Below are positions 7,148 to 15,997 of a stretch of DNA of 50,270 nt, one piece after another. The position numbers and the translations under genes were made by a program. This stretch comes from Mongoliibacter sp. Lineage in GTDB: Bacteria > Bacteroidota > Bacteroidia > Cytophagales > Cyclobacteriaceae. A model generated the notes under the pieces. The model was not told where the DNA came from. It saw only the letters and a program-made list of their open reading frames with translations, and did not search any database. The stretch is taken from the NCBI RefSeq assembly GCF_007692705.1, contig NZ_REBN01000144.1, positions 1 through 50,270 on the forward strand, in the 5' to 3' direction. Each line of letters opens with the position of its first letter. The stretch's first letter is position 1.

Positions 7148-9550
7148 ATGAAAAAACTTTTACCAATAATATTATTCTTTTGTCTTTTATTTTCAGGGAA
7201 CTTACAGGCGCAGGATAAGCGGACTGTAGTGGGAAGGGATATAGGATCGCTTAAAAATCTGAATATATCAGGAAGAATTATAGATGAAATTACGGGAGAT
7301 GCCCTTGTGGGAGCTACTGTAACTGTTCGTGAGTTGAATAAGACGGAAGTAACCAACACCAATGGTTCATTTTCTTTTGTATTGGACAGAGCAGAATACA
7401 TTTTAGAGTTTAGGTATGTGGGCTATGAAACCGTAATTTATCCTATCGTAGCTGTTGGTGATGGCAGGATTAATATCACCATGATACAAGAGGATTTCAC
7501 ACTTGATGATGTTGTGATTTTTGGTAGGGATCCCGAAAAGAATATAAGAAGTACTGAAATGGGGGCAATCAGTATCAGTATGAATCAACTGAAAGAACTA
7601 CCTCCATTTCTTGGAGAAGTAGATATAATCAGGTCTGTAGCTACATTGCCAGGTGTAAGTCAGGTAGGAGAAGCCTCTTCAGGACTCAATGTGAGAGGTG
7701 GAGGTGCTGATCAAAATCTGATCACTTTTGCAGGAGCGCCAGTGTACAATCCATCCCACCTGTTTGGTTTATTTACTGCCTTCAACCCTGATGTCGTGAA
7801 TGACTTTACACTGTATAAAGCCCAAATACCAACAAAATTTGGAGGTAGAGGATCGTCAATTTTAGACATCACCCCCAAATCAGGAAGTCTTACCAATTGG
7901 GGAGGAGATATGATGGTGGGTACGGTGTCCGGTAAGGCCTCTGTAAATGGTCCGATTGTAAAAGATGTTGTCTCGGCTCAATTGAGTTTTAGGGGTTCTT
8001 ACATCAATTGGCTGTTAAACTCACTCAATAATCCGGAATTGAGAACCAGTCAGGCAAATTTTAATGATATAAACGGGATTCTTTACGGAGAGATCAATGA
8101 CAATCATAACCTGACTTATAGCTTTTATAGAAGTTATGATGATTTTGCTCTTGCCTCTGATACGACGATATCCTGGACCAATCAAAGTCAGTCCTTGAGG
8201 TATTTAGGGCAGTTTGGTGAAAAATTCAGCGTTGATCTTATTGGTTTCCATACCTTATATGATTTCTCAATATTTAATCAATCAGGGATAAATGATTTTG
8301 ATTTGAAATCCGGAATAATCGATACCGGAGGTAGGTTAAGTTTGACCTATCAGTTAGGGGAAAATAATAGGATAAATTTTGGAGCAGACACGAAAATGAT
8401 TACCATTCAACCAGGAGAGCTTATTCCTTCAGGGAATGGTGAATCAGGTGTATTACCACAAAAAGTACAAAATGAATACGCCATGGAGTCTGGGCTTTTC
8501 TTTCAACATGAGTTTGAATTGGGAGAAAAATTAGGCTTTTCTTACGGAATTAGGTATGATACTTATACTTACTTCGGGCCTAGGACTGTGAGGGAGTATG
8601 CTGAAAACTTACCATTGAATGCAGCCAACGTAATCGGAGAGCGGACCTATACAGACAGGGAGACCATTCAGACATACGACGGCTGGGGACCCAGGGCTTC
8701 AATTAGGTATTCAATTGACAGTAAGACTTCTATCAAGGCAGGATATAATAAAATGTATCAGTTCATCCACTTGATTTCAAATACAGCCACTATTGCTCCG
8801 ACTGATGTTTGGAAATTGAGTGATCAATTTTTGAGACCTCAGATAGTAGATCAGTATTCTTTGGGTATTTATAAAAACTTCAAAGGAAACATATTTGAAA
8901 GTTCAGTTGAAGTTTACTATAAGGATATACAAAATGTAGTAGAATATAAGGATGGTGCGAGGTTATTGCTTCAAAATAATCTGGAAACAGAAATCATCCC
9001 AGGAGAAGGACAGGCTTACGGTGTAGAAGTCTATGTCAAGAAGAATCTAGGAAGAGCCACTGGATGGGCTTCTTACACTTATTCAAGAGCTCTTAGAAGG
9101 GTTATTACACCTTTTGAAGAGGAGATTATCAATGATGGGAATTGGTTTCCTGCTAACTTCGATAAACCACATGACCTCACCTTGATTGGGAATTATAAAA
9201 TCAGCTCATTTACTTCTTTGTCTGCTACATTCTCTTACAGTACTGGTAGACCGGTAACTTTCCCAGAAGCCAAGTTTGACTTTGCAGGCAATTCTCTGGC
9301 ATTCTTTAGGAACAGGAATCTTCAAAGAATACCAGACTTTCATAGGTTGGATTTGTCTTTGAATTTCAAATTTCAAGGGGAAGGAAAATTTTATGATGGT
9401 GATTGGACATTTGCAGTGATGAATGCTTATGGAAGAAAAAATCCCTTTTCTATTTTCTTTGCCGACCAACCTGGCTCACCTCCACAGGCGTTTAGACTTG
9501 CTATTTTGGGTGTTCCATTACCAACTTTAAGTTATTCTCTTAAATTTTGA
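7148..9550 (+). CDS. TonB-dependent outer-membrane receptor with carboxypeptidase-like regulatory domain
   Basis: An 800-residue receptor. Starting at the ATG at 7148 gives a signal peptide ending GNLQAQ; an upstream in-frame start would place 19 residues before it. Domains: carboxypeptidase-regulatory-like beta-sandwich (residues 39-120, NISGRIIDEITGDALVGATV), plug (about 135-245, with LPGVSQVGEASSGLNVRGGG), then a 22-strand-type barrel ending in LSYSLKF with a terminal phenylalanine. Such receptors import large or scarce ligands using TonB energy. It is flanked by two lipoproteins: the TIG/kelch protein upstream and the DUF4249 protein 5 nt downstream. No SusD homologue is present, so this is not a classic polysaccharide locus. 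Substrate unknown. Confidence 0.88.
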   Translation: MKKLLPIILFFCLLFSGNLQAQDKRTVVGRDIGSLKNLNISGRIIDEITGDALVGATVTVRELNKTEVTNTNGSFSFVLDRAEYILEFRYVGYETVIYPIVAVGDGRINITMIQEDFTLDDVVIFGRDPEKNIRSTEMGAISISMNQLKELPPFLGEVDIIRSVATLPGVSQVGEASSGLNVRGGGADQNLITFAGAPVYNPSHLFGLFTAFNPDVVNDFTLYKAQIPTKFGGRGSSILDITPKSGSLTNWGGDMMVGTVSGKASVNGPIVKDVVSAQLSFRGSYINWLLNSLNNPELRTSQANFNDINGILYGEINDNHNLTYSFYRSYDDFALASDTTISWTNQSQSLRYLGQFGEKFSVDLIGFHTLYDFSIFNQSGINDFDLKSGIIDTGGRLSLTYQLGENNRINFGADTKMITIQPGELIPSGNGESGVLPQKVQNEYAMESGLFFQHEFELGEKLGFSYGIRYDTYTYFGPRTVREYAENLPLNAANVIGERTYTDRETIQTYDGWGPRASIRYSIDSKTSIKAGYNKMYQFIHLISNTATIAPTDVWKLSDQFLRPQIVDQYSLGIYKNFKGNIFESSVEVYYKDIQNVVEYKDGARLLLQNNLETEIIPGEGQAYGVEVYVKKNLGRATGWASYTYSRALRRVITPFEEEIINDGNWFPANFDKPHDLTLIGNYKISSFTSLSATFSYSTGRPVTFPEAKFDFAGNSLAFFRNRNLQRIPDFHRLDLSLNFKFQGEGKFYDGDWTFAVMNAYGRKNPFSIFFADQPGSPPQAFRLAILGVPLPTLSYSLKF

Positions 9551-9555
9551 TTGAA

Positions 9556-10614
9556 ATGATTAAAAGATTGCTTTATGTATTGTTATTGATTCCTCTTTCC
9601 TGTGTAGATCCTTATAATCTACAGTTGGAAGAGGGAGAGCAGCTGCTTACCATTGACGGTTTCATTACGACTGAGCCTGGACCACATCAAATTAGGCTTT
9701 CAAGAACTGATACCTATGGTTCTGTTTTTGAGGGTTTGATTCGCCCAGTAAGGCAGGCAAATGTCAATGTAAGGGACAGTGAAGGTTTAGTTACTTTTTT
9801 AACTGAAATAGAACCGGGACTATATGAGACACCTGAAGGGTTTCAGGCCAAGCTTGGACTTTCATATACTCTTCAATTAAGGTTGTCAAATGGTAGAGAG
9901 TATACCTCTTTTCCGGAAAAAGTAAATCAAGTCGCACCTATCGATGATATTTCCTTTCGAACAGTTCAAATCGACACGGAAGATAGACTGGAAGTAAGAT
10001 TGGGACTTCAAATATTGGCTCATTTTAAAGATCCAGGTGATCAGGTGAATAATTATTATTGGAGGACGGCACCAGGAGCTTTCGTTTTGATTACCAACCC
10101 AGAGCTTTTTACTAATCCTCCCACACACCCCACTGATCCCAGAGGACCAGCTCCAAAAGAATGCTGTGCAGTTTGCTATTTAGTAGAATCAAGGCGTTCC
10201 CAGAATTTCGTTATTGCTTCAGATGAAAGCTTCAATGGTCTTGAAACAAGGTTGCCGGTGGCCTTTATTGAAGATAATGGATTAAGATTTAGAGATACGT
10301 ATAGGGCTGAAATTCAGCAAATGGGCATAAGTCAGGAAGCTTTCAGGTTTTTGAGACTTATAGAGCAACAGCTGAGTATTACAGGGAGTGTGTTTGATCA
10401 GCCTCCGGCAAATATCAGGGGAAATATGATCAGCCTCGATGATCCTGATGAGACAGTTTTGGGATATTTTATTGCCGCTGATGTGCAAACGAAAGTGGTA
10501 TATATCACTAGCAGTGATTTGGATAGAAGAGTAACTCCTGCAATTATCCCAGATGATTGTAGGACTGTTCCAGGAGCTACTTTATCACCACCAAGCAATT
10601 GGACTAGAGATTAA
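9556..10614 (+). CDS. DUF4249-family lipoprotein, partner of the TonB receptor
   Basis: A 352-residue protein starting at the ATG at 9556 (a TTG three codons upstream is less likely because it overlaps the receptor stop). The lipoprotein signal ends in LLIPLSC with cysteine 16. The body has the DUF4249 pattern: LLTIDGFITTEPGPHQIRLS near the N-terminus, a middle cluster KECCAVCY, and a C-terminal region with DCRT and PPSNW. This family is commonly encoded directly after TonB-dependent receptors in Bacteroidota and is thought to be an accessory surface lipoprotein, though its function is not established. Its stop lies 6 nt from the stop of the convergent saccharopine dehydrogenase gene. Confidence 0.82.
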   Translation: MIKRLLYVLLLIPLSCVDPYNLQLEEGEQLLTIDGFITTEPGPHQIRLSRTDTYGSVFEGLIRPVRQANVNVRDSEGLVTFLTEIEPGLYETPEGFQAKLGLSYTLQLRLSNGREYTSFPEKVNQVAPIDDISFRTVQIDTEDRLEVRLGLQILAHFKDPGDQVNNYYWRTAPGAFVLITNPELFTNPPTHPTDPRGPAPKECCAVCYLVESRRSQNFVIASDESFNGLETRLPVAFIEDNGLRFRDTYRAEIQQMGISQEAFRFLRLIEQQLSITGSVFDQPPANIRGNMISLDDPDETVLGYFIAADVQTKVVYITSSDLDRRVTPAIIPDDCRTVPGATLSPPSNWTRD

Positions 10615-10620
10615 TCAGAC

Positions 10621-11949
10621 TTAAAGGCTTTCCTTTTCTGTGAATTTAATCCCCTGTTTTTGAAGTTCTGAGAGCAGGGGATTATATATTTCAGGATAAG
10701 TTGGCAGTAGCAGACCAGTCTTGTTTATAACTCCTTTCAGAAAAAGATCTACGGCAATTGCCAAAGGCAGTCCAACAGTTTTTGCCATAGCGGTACGGTT
10801 TTGGTCTTCCCCGATACAGACTAAGCTCGAAGTCAATCTTTTTTTGATGCCTTTGGATTCAATCTCAAATTGGTGTTGCATGACGATCATATCTTTATCG
10901 TCTTTATCCAAACCCCATTTTTTCTCCAAAATCTTTTGCAAAATTGAAGCTGGACTACCCTTGAATTTTGGTAGGGCTATGTTTTCTAATATCCCTAACC
11001 ACCGAATTTTTTCTAAAATCTCATCATTTATCCAGGGTAAAAGCTCTTTCATCTTTATCTCCACAGTCTTATCGGGGTGATAAGGCAAAAATGAATTGAT
11101 GAACATCCTGTTTGTGAATTCATTTGGTAAATTCATTTCAAAAGAATCATCTGTCAGTCCCAACTGCACAAATACATCCCAGCTTTGGCAAAATCCAGTT
11201 CTCCTCAAAGTCCCTCTAAGGATAGTGGGGATATTATCAAGGCCATACACAGACCTGTAACTCAATGAATCCCTATTTGGATAAGCTTCAAATTCTCCAA
11301 TCTCATCAAAGTTTATTTTTTCCAATCTTCGGAAGAGCATGTGGTAAGGGATATACTTGTACTTTCCATTTCTAATAAATCTTGAAACACCCTGGCCGGC
11401 AAGCACAACATTTCTAGGATTCCAAGTAAATTTATACTTCCAAGGATTATCTTCTGATTCGGGAGCTAGAAGACCTCCTGTAAATGATTTGAAAGAAATG
11501 ATTTCGTTTCCAAGACCTTTTTCCCGGTTTATAATCTGCATGGCTGACATGTGGTCAATCCCTGGGTCAAGTCCACATTCGTTGAGAAATAGCAAGTTCT
11601 TCTTTTCAATTTCGAATTTCATTTCCCTCATTTCATCTGATTCATAAGATGCTGAGAAAAAATGCTTTCCAAAATTCAGACAGTCTTTTGCGATTAAAGG
11701 GTGCAGAAAGGCTGGAAGCATAGAAACCACTATGTCTGCTTTTTGGATCAATTCCTCCCTGCTATTTTGTTCACTTGTATCAAAAGAGACAGCCTCGGTA
11801 TTGGGTAGACCCCGTGTACGCTTGATCGCTTCTTCTTTGGATAAATCAGCTACGATTATCAATCTTTTATTGTTTTGGGAAGTCTTGGCTAAATATTCTA
11901 TCAAAAATGTGGAGGATTTTCCTGCTCCCAGTATCAAAATTTTCTTCAT
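10621..11949 (-). CDS. Saccharopine dehydrogenase family protein (L-glutamate-forming type)
   Basis: A 442-residue protein of the saccharopine reductase family. The N-terminal Rossmann motif is ILGAGKSSTFL (6-16); a conserved substrate-site region follows with NECGLDPGIDHMSAMQII (about 123-140) and FTGGLLAPESEDNPWKYKF. Members interconvert saccharopine with glutamate and aminoadipate semialdehyde in lysine degradation or synthesis. No lysine-ketoglutarate reductase gene lies nearby, so the pathway direction is not shown here. Length fits the free-standing enzyme, not the bifunctional fusion. Confidence 0.83.
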   Translation of the reverse strand: MKKILILGAGKSSTFLIEYLAKTSQNNKRLIIVADLSKEEAIKRTRGLPNTEAVSFDTSEQNSREELIQKADIVVSMLPAFLHPLIAKDCLNFGKHFFSASYESDEMREMKFEIEKKNLLFLNECGLDPGIDHMSAMQIINREKGLGNEIISFKSFTGGLLAPESEDNPWKYKFTWNPRNVVLAGQGVSRFIRNGKYKYIPYHMLFRRLEKINFDEIGEFEAYPNRDSLSYRSVYGLDNIPTILRGTLRRTGFCQSWDVFVQLGLTDDSFEMNLPNEFTNRMFINSFLPYHPDKTVEIKMKELLPWINDEILEKIRWLGILENIALPKFKGSPASILQKILEKKWGLDKDDKDMIVMQHQFEIESKGIKKRLTSSLVCIGEDQNRTAMAKTVGLPLAIAVDLFLKGVINKTGLLLPTYPEIYNPLLSELQKQGIKFTEKESL

Positions 11950-12078
11950 CAGTTATTTTTGGGTTTAAGTATGGAAATAGTATCCGACTGCTAAAAGTAA
12001 AAATACAAACCTTAATTTGAGGCAAAAGAACAATTGCCAATTTAATTTCGTTAATTGTGTTCCTTTTAATTTTTGAAA

Positions 12079-12561
12079 ATGAGTAGAAAAATAAAACTTA
12101 CTGTATCTCTGGATGTTTTGCCAAAAGAAGAATGGACCAAAGATGAGGATGAGCTAGTAAGGCAAGCAAAAATAGCAGTTGAAAAAGCCTATGCACCTTA
12201 TTCTAATTTTATGGTTGGGGCTGCTGTGATGTTAGAAAATGGTGAGATTTTTTCAGGCAACAACCAAGAGAATGTATCTTTCCCAGTTGGAATCTGTGCT
12301 GAAAGGTCTGTGCTGAGCTTTGCAATGGCAAATTTTCCTGATGTAAGGCCTATAAAAATAGTGATAGTAGCAAAAAGGAGAAATGATAATATTTGGGCGA
12401 CTGTGACTCCCTGTGGCTTATGTCGTCAGACCATCAATGAGTATGAAATTAAATTCGGTCACGCAATCGAAATCATGATGCTTAGCCCTGAGGAACAGTT
12501 ATTGAAAGCAAGTGGAATAGATCAGTTGTTACCGTTTAGGTTTAATGATTTGAATGGATAA
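12079..12561 (+). CDS. cdd: Cytidine deaminase
   Basis: A 160-residue enzyme that deaminates cytidine and deoxycytidine for pyrimidine salvage. The ATG at 12079 is chosen over a TTG two codons earlier. Zinc ligands and the catalytic glutamate are present: C73 and E75 in CAER, C112 and C115 in PCGLCRQ. The substrate-binding segment YAPYSNFMVGAA (38-49) is intact. It carries about 25 extra N-terminal residues (KIKLTVSLDVLPKEEW) relative to the short tetrameric enzymes. Its stop overlaps the start of the hydrolase gene by one base (TAATG). Confidence 0.92.
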   Translation: MSRKIKLTVSLDVLPKEEWTKDEDELVRQAKIAVEKAYAPYSNFMVGAAVMLENGEIFSGNNQENVSFPVGICAERSVLSFAMANFPDVRPIKIVIVAKRRNDNIWATVTPCGLCRQTINEYEIKFGHAIEIMMLSPEEQLLKASGIDQLLPFRFNDLNG

Positions 12562-13202
12562 TGAAAAACTCCATTAAATTTAATTTTAAGGCGCACTACA
12601 GGACTTCTCACGTTGTCCACAGAGAAGAAACGGAATTGGTTTTCGCGCTTCATGGCTACGGCCAATTAGCAGAGTTTTTTCTTCGAAAATTAAGTCCGTT
12701 GTTTAATAAGGAAAGATTAATAGTAGTGCCTGAAGCCACCAATTACTTCTATCAGGAAGGGTTTTCTGGTAGGGTAGGAGCAAATTGGATGACGCGACAT
12801 GAGAGAGAAACTGCTATCGCGAATAACCATACTTATTTGAATGAGCTGATGTCATCTTTTTTAATGAAATATAAAACAACACCTAAAGTCAAGGTGTTGG
12901 GTTTCAGTCAAGGAGCTGCAACAGCTGCCCGCTGGGTAAGTCAGTTAGAGCAAAAAGTAGATACCTTGATTCTTTGGGGAGGAGGTTTTGCGCACGATAT
13001 GATGATTGACAAGACCAAATCAGCACTTGAACATGCAAATACTTATGTGGTGCTTGGAAGACAGGATGAATTCGTGACACCAGAATCAATGAAAAGACAG
13101 GAAGATATTATTTCAACACTTAAATTAAATGTAGAAAAGCGCTTTTATGATGGTGGGCATGATTTAAATTTGCCTTTGCTAATGGAACTTTTGGAAACAT
13201 GA
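12561..13202 (+). CDS. Alpha/beta hydrolase, carboxylesterase/phospholipase-like
   Basis: A 213-residue cytoplasmic hydrolase of the small esterase (Abhydrolase_2-like) type. Visible: the oxyanion motif FALHGYGQ (28-35), nucleophile S116 in GFSQG, acid D169 in LGRQDEFV and H200 in GGHDL, all in the standard order. No signal peptide. Its natural substrate is unknown; relatives hydrolyse carboxyl esters or acyl-thioesters. It overlaps cdd by one base and is translationally coupled to it. Confidence 0.82.
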   Translation: MKNSIKFNFKAHYRTSHVVHREETELVFALHGYGQLAEFFLRKLSPLFNKERLIVVPEATNYFYQEGFSGRVGANWMTRHERETAIANNHTYLNELMSSFLMKYKTTPKVKVLGFSQGAATAARWVSQLEQKVDTLILWGGGFAHDMMIDKTKSALEHANTYVVLGRQDEFVTPESMKRQEDIISTLKLNVEKRFYDGGHDLNLPLLMELLET

Positions 13203-13231
13203 TCGCAATAGGTGATATCCAAATCAAAAAG

Positions 13232-13262
13232 TTTGATATTTACACAGAGTTAATTAATTTTC
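13232..13262 (+). promoter_or_regulatory. Candidate promoter for the UPF0158 gene
   Basis: TTTG (13232-13235), a 19-nt spacer, and TAATTTTC (13255-13262), which matches the -7 consensus TAnnTTTG in all but the last base. Transcription would begin near 13269, 16 nt before the ATG. Confidence 0.45.
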
Positions 13263-13284
13263 TTAAAACTATAGCTTTTAAATA

Positions 13285-13725
13285 ATGCTTACCCTATCTG
13301 AAAAAGAAGTAGAAAAAATTGCAGCCTTGCTGCTTAAAGGGATGATTTGTTTTTATCAAATTGACACAAAAAAAATCTATCACATGCCGGACGATGAAGA
13401 TTACTTTAATTACGATCTTACTCCCGAAGAAGAGGATGTCTTGGATAAAATAGATGACAATCCTGATAATTTTGCTGAGTTCACCAAAATGGAGCCTTAT
13501 CAAGAACATCAGATCATGGAGATTTTTGCGGAGAGGCAAGTGAAGGAAAGAAGTTTTCAGGACGAATTGTTCAATGCGCTAAGTAAGCCTAAAGCAGCAA
13601 CAGGCTTTAAGTTTTTAATAGATAATTCTGGGACTTATAATGAAAAATGGAAAGAATATAGGCTTAGTAAGTACCAAGACTGGGTAAAGGAACAGGTAGA
13701 TAGTTTTAATTATGCAGAAGAATAA
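13285..13725 (+). CDS. UPF0158 family protein
   Basis: A 146-residue acidic cytoplasmic protein resembling UPF0158. It has the short N-terminal part with a FYQIDTKKIYHMPDD strand pair, an acidic middle (DLTPEEEDVLDKIDDNPDN), then EPYQEHQIMEIFAERQ and a C-terminal KAATGFKFLIDNSG...W pattern typical of the family. Function is unknown. It follows the hydrolase gene by 82 nt with its own putative promoter and converges on the ABC permease gene. Confidence 0.65.
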   Translation: MLTLSEKEVEKIAALLLKGMICFYQIDTKKIYHMPDDEDYFNYDLTPEEEDVLDKIDDNPDNFAEFTKMEPYQEHQIMEIFAERQVKERSFQDELFNALSKPKAATGFKFLIDNSGTYNEKWKEYRLSKYQDWVKEQVDSFNYAEE

Positions 13726-13750
13726 AAAACAAAGCGCTTATATTTTTGAT

Positions 13751-15061
13751 TTACCCACTTTTAACCCATTTCCAAAGTGTTTTGTAATTGATTTTAGTCC
13801 CATGAACAAGTATGCCTATTCGATAGATTTTTCCTGCTACCCATGTGCTAAATAGAAAACCTATTATAAGCAGAGACATGGAGAGCGCCAAATCAAATAA
13901 TGGAATACCATAGCTTGCTCTGCCCATCATAGCTATTGGTGAGGTGAATGGGACTATTGATAGCCAAAAAGATACATTGCTGTTTGGGTCATTTAAGACA
14001 AAAACAAATAAGCCCATATAGGCGATCAATAATGGAATGGTAATAGGAAGCATGAACTGCTGTGCTTCTGAAGGAGCATCTACCGCAGCACCAATAGCAG
14101 CAAAAAATGCTCCGTACAATAAATATCCCCCGAGGAAATAGAAAATAAAGGTTAGTGCTAATTTGACAAAATTTATTTCCTTTATCACTTCCAGTATGCC
14201 AGCAATTTCGGGTGTTTCGGTATTAATAGAGGAGGTTAGTTGAGGGTTTGCCATTTCCATAACTTGTTGTTGTGGCATTTGCATACCGAAATAACCTATC
14301 ACGAAAAAGGATACAGAAGATATCAACACCATCCAAATTAAAAATTGAGTAAGTCCCACTGCACCGATTCCGATGATTTTCCCCATCATCAATTGAAATG
14401 GCTTAAGGGAGGATACCAAAATTTCAACAATTCGGCTGGATTTTTCCTCAATAACCCCATGCATAATTTGATTGCCATAGACGAAGATGAAAATATAAAT
14501 CAAAATACCTGTGGAAAAGCCAATAGCATAATTGACTGTGGCATCTGTAAATTTTTCTTCCCCACTATTGTCAAGTGTGATTGAACGGATATTTACTTTG
14601 GTTCTGTATGCAGAGATTACTTCTGGATCTATTCCTGACTCATACAGTCTTTGTTCTTCTATTCGTCTTTTGAGACTTGATTCAAGGTAACTAATGAAAT
14701 TCATGCTGGGGTTGCTGTCACCATAAAACACAATTCCAGAAGGATTATTCAGGTCTATTTTTGGGATGTAAAGAAAACCGAATCGATCTCCGGACTTTAC
14801 TAGGTTTTTTCCGTATTCAGTATCGCCATTAGCATATGAAAAAGCATATTGATCTGAGCTTTCGATAAAAAACATGTTGTTTTCATCTACGACTTCTATA
14901 ATCCTGAGTGCAGAATTATCTGATTCATCCATGGCTATCCATAGGAAAACGCCCATTATCGCAGGGAATATCAATGGTGTAAGCAATGTGGCCAATAAGA
15001 ATGATTTCTTTTGTACCCTGGAAAGGTATTCTCTTTTAATAACAAGCCAGATTTTATCCAT
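13751..15061 (-). CDS. ABC transporter permease, ABC-2 type (NatB-like)
   Basis: A 436-residue inner membrane permease. One N-terminal helix (about 20-40, FLLATLLTPLIFPAIMGVFL) is followed by a large periplasmic domain (about 45-175) and then five or six helices, the layout of ABC-2 exporters of the NatB/YhaP type. The motif GVIEEKSSRIVEILVSSLKP in the loop after the second helix is characteristic: it couples to the ATPase. Its ATG overlaps the stop of the ATPase gene by 8 nt (15054-15061), so the pair is co-translated. Sodium export is the function of some relatives but is not shown here. Confidence 0.85.
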   Translation of the reverse strand: MDKIWLVIKREYLSRVQKKSFLLATLLTPLIFPAIMGVFLWIAMDESDNSALRIIEVVDENNMFFIESSDQYAFSYANGDTEYGKNLVKSGDRFGFLYIPKIDLNNPSGIVFYGDSNPSMNFISYLESSLKRRIEEQRLYESGIDPEVISAYRTKVNIRSITLDNSGEEKFTDATVNYAIGFSTGILIYIFIFVYGNQIMHGVIEEKSSRIVEILVSSLKPFQLMMGKIIGIGAVGLTQFLIWMVLISSVSFFVIGYFGMQMPQQQVMEMANPQLTSSINTETPEIAGILEVIKEINFVKLALTFIFYFLGGYLLYGAFFAAIGAAVDAPSEAQQFMLPITIPLLIAYMGLFVFVLNDPNSNVSFWLSIVPFTSPIAMMGRASYGIPLFDLALSMSLLIIGFLFSTWVAGKIYRIGILVHGTKINYKTLWKWVKSG

Positions 15062-15953
15062 CAGAATTGAGGTTTACTTGTTGGATAAATAACTCTTCCA
15101 TACTTGGTATTTTTTCAGAAAAGCCAAGAATTTCACCAAATTGCATGAGGTAGCTCAAACTTTCATTTTCAGTTTTGTCTCTGAGTTTTATATTAAAAGT
15201 AGCAATTTGATCTTCCCATTTGACTTCCCACTCCTCAGGTAAAATCCTATCTTCATTACGTATAATCACCTCATATTCATTTGGCCTGAAAGTTTGCTTT
15301 ATTTCGGAAAGCTTTCCGTCGAGTATTTTTTTTGATCTGTTGATCATGGCTACATGATCGCAAAGTAACTCTACAGATTCCATTCGGTGAGTAGAAAGCA
15401 CCAAAGTGATCCCCTTTTGTTTTAACTCCAATATTTCATTTTTGATAAGGTCAGCATTGACGGGATCAAACCCGGAAAATGGTTCATCTAAAATTAAAAG
15501 CTTTGGCTCATGGATAATCGTGGAGATAAACTGCACCTTCTGAGCCATTCCTTTAGAGAGATCGTCTATTCTTTTGTCTTTCCAATTTTTAATATCCATT
15601 TTATCAAGCCAAAAGTTGACCCTTTCATTTGCCAAACTAGCGCTGAGACCTTTTAATCTGGCGAAATAAATCAATTGATCCCAGACCTTCATTCTTTTGT
15701 AAAGGCCCCTTTCCTCTGGGAGGTAACCAATCTGCCCAATATGGTTTGGATTTAGTATTTGATTCTCGAAATAAATGTCCCCGGAGTCAGCCTCGATGAT
15801 TTGGTTGATAATTCTGATTAAAGTTGTCTTTCCTGCTCCATTTGGTCCAAGCAGTCCGTAAATTACTCCTTGAGGAATGTCGAGGTCAATATCAGTCAAG
15901 GCCTTATTTGGGCCAAAAGCTTTATTTAAATTTTTAATGCTTAAGATTTCCAA
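15054..15953 (-). CDS. ABC transporter ATP-binding protein (NatA-like)
   Basis: A 299-residue ATPase starting at a TTG (15951-15953); no ATG exists before the Walker A. Walker A is GPNGAGKTT (36-44), the signature LSKGM (132-136), Walker B LLILDEP (152-158), switch histidine H189. The C-terminal 80 residues form the extra domain seen in NatA/YhaQ-like proteins. It energises the permease encoded immediately downstream with an 8-nt overlap; the substrate is unknown. The sequence around the start, CCCTTGGAAATC, is the same as at the tig start. Confidence 0.88.
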   Translation of the reverse strand: MEILSIKNLNKAFGPNKALTDIDLDIPQGVIYGLLGPNGAGKTTLIRIINQIIEADSGDIYFENQILNPNHIGQIGYLPEERGLYKRMKVWDQLIYFARLKGLSASLANERVNFWLDKMDIKNWKDKRIDDLSKGMAQKVQFISTIIHEPKLLILDEPFSGFDPVNADLIKNEILELKQKGITLVLSTHRMESVELLCDHVAMINRSKKILDGKLSEIKQTFRPNEYEVIIRNEDRILPEEWEVKWEDQIATFNIKLRDKTENESLSYLMQFGEILGFSEKIPSMEELFIQQVNLNSDG

Positions 15954-15997
15954 GGGATTAAATTTTCTCTAAAAGTAATAAAAAATGTAAATTGGAT

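Noticed and set aside
10721-11080. Plus-strand ORF of 119 codons
   Set aside because: Shadow of saccharopine dehydrogenase; no known domain and no promoter.
13751-15953. Sodium-export function for the ABC pair
   Set aside because: Similarity to NatA/NatB is at family level only; nothing in the sequence or context identifies the substrate.
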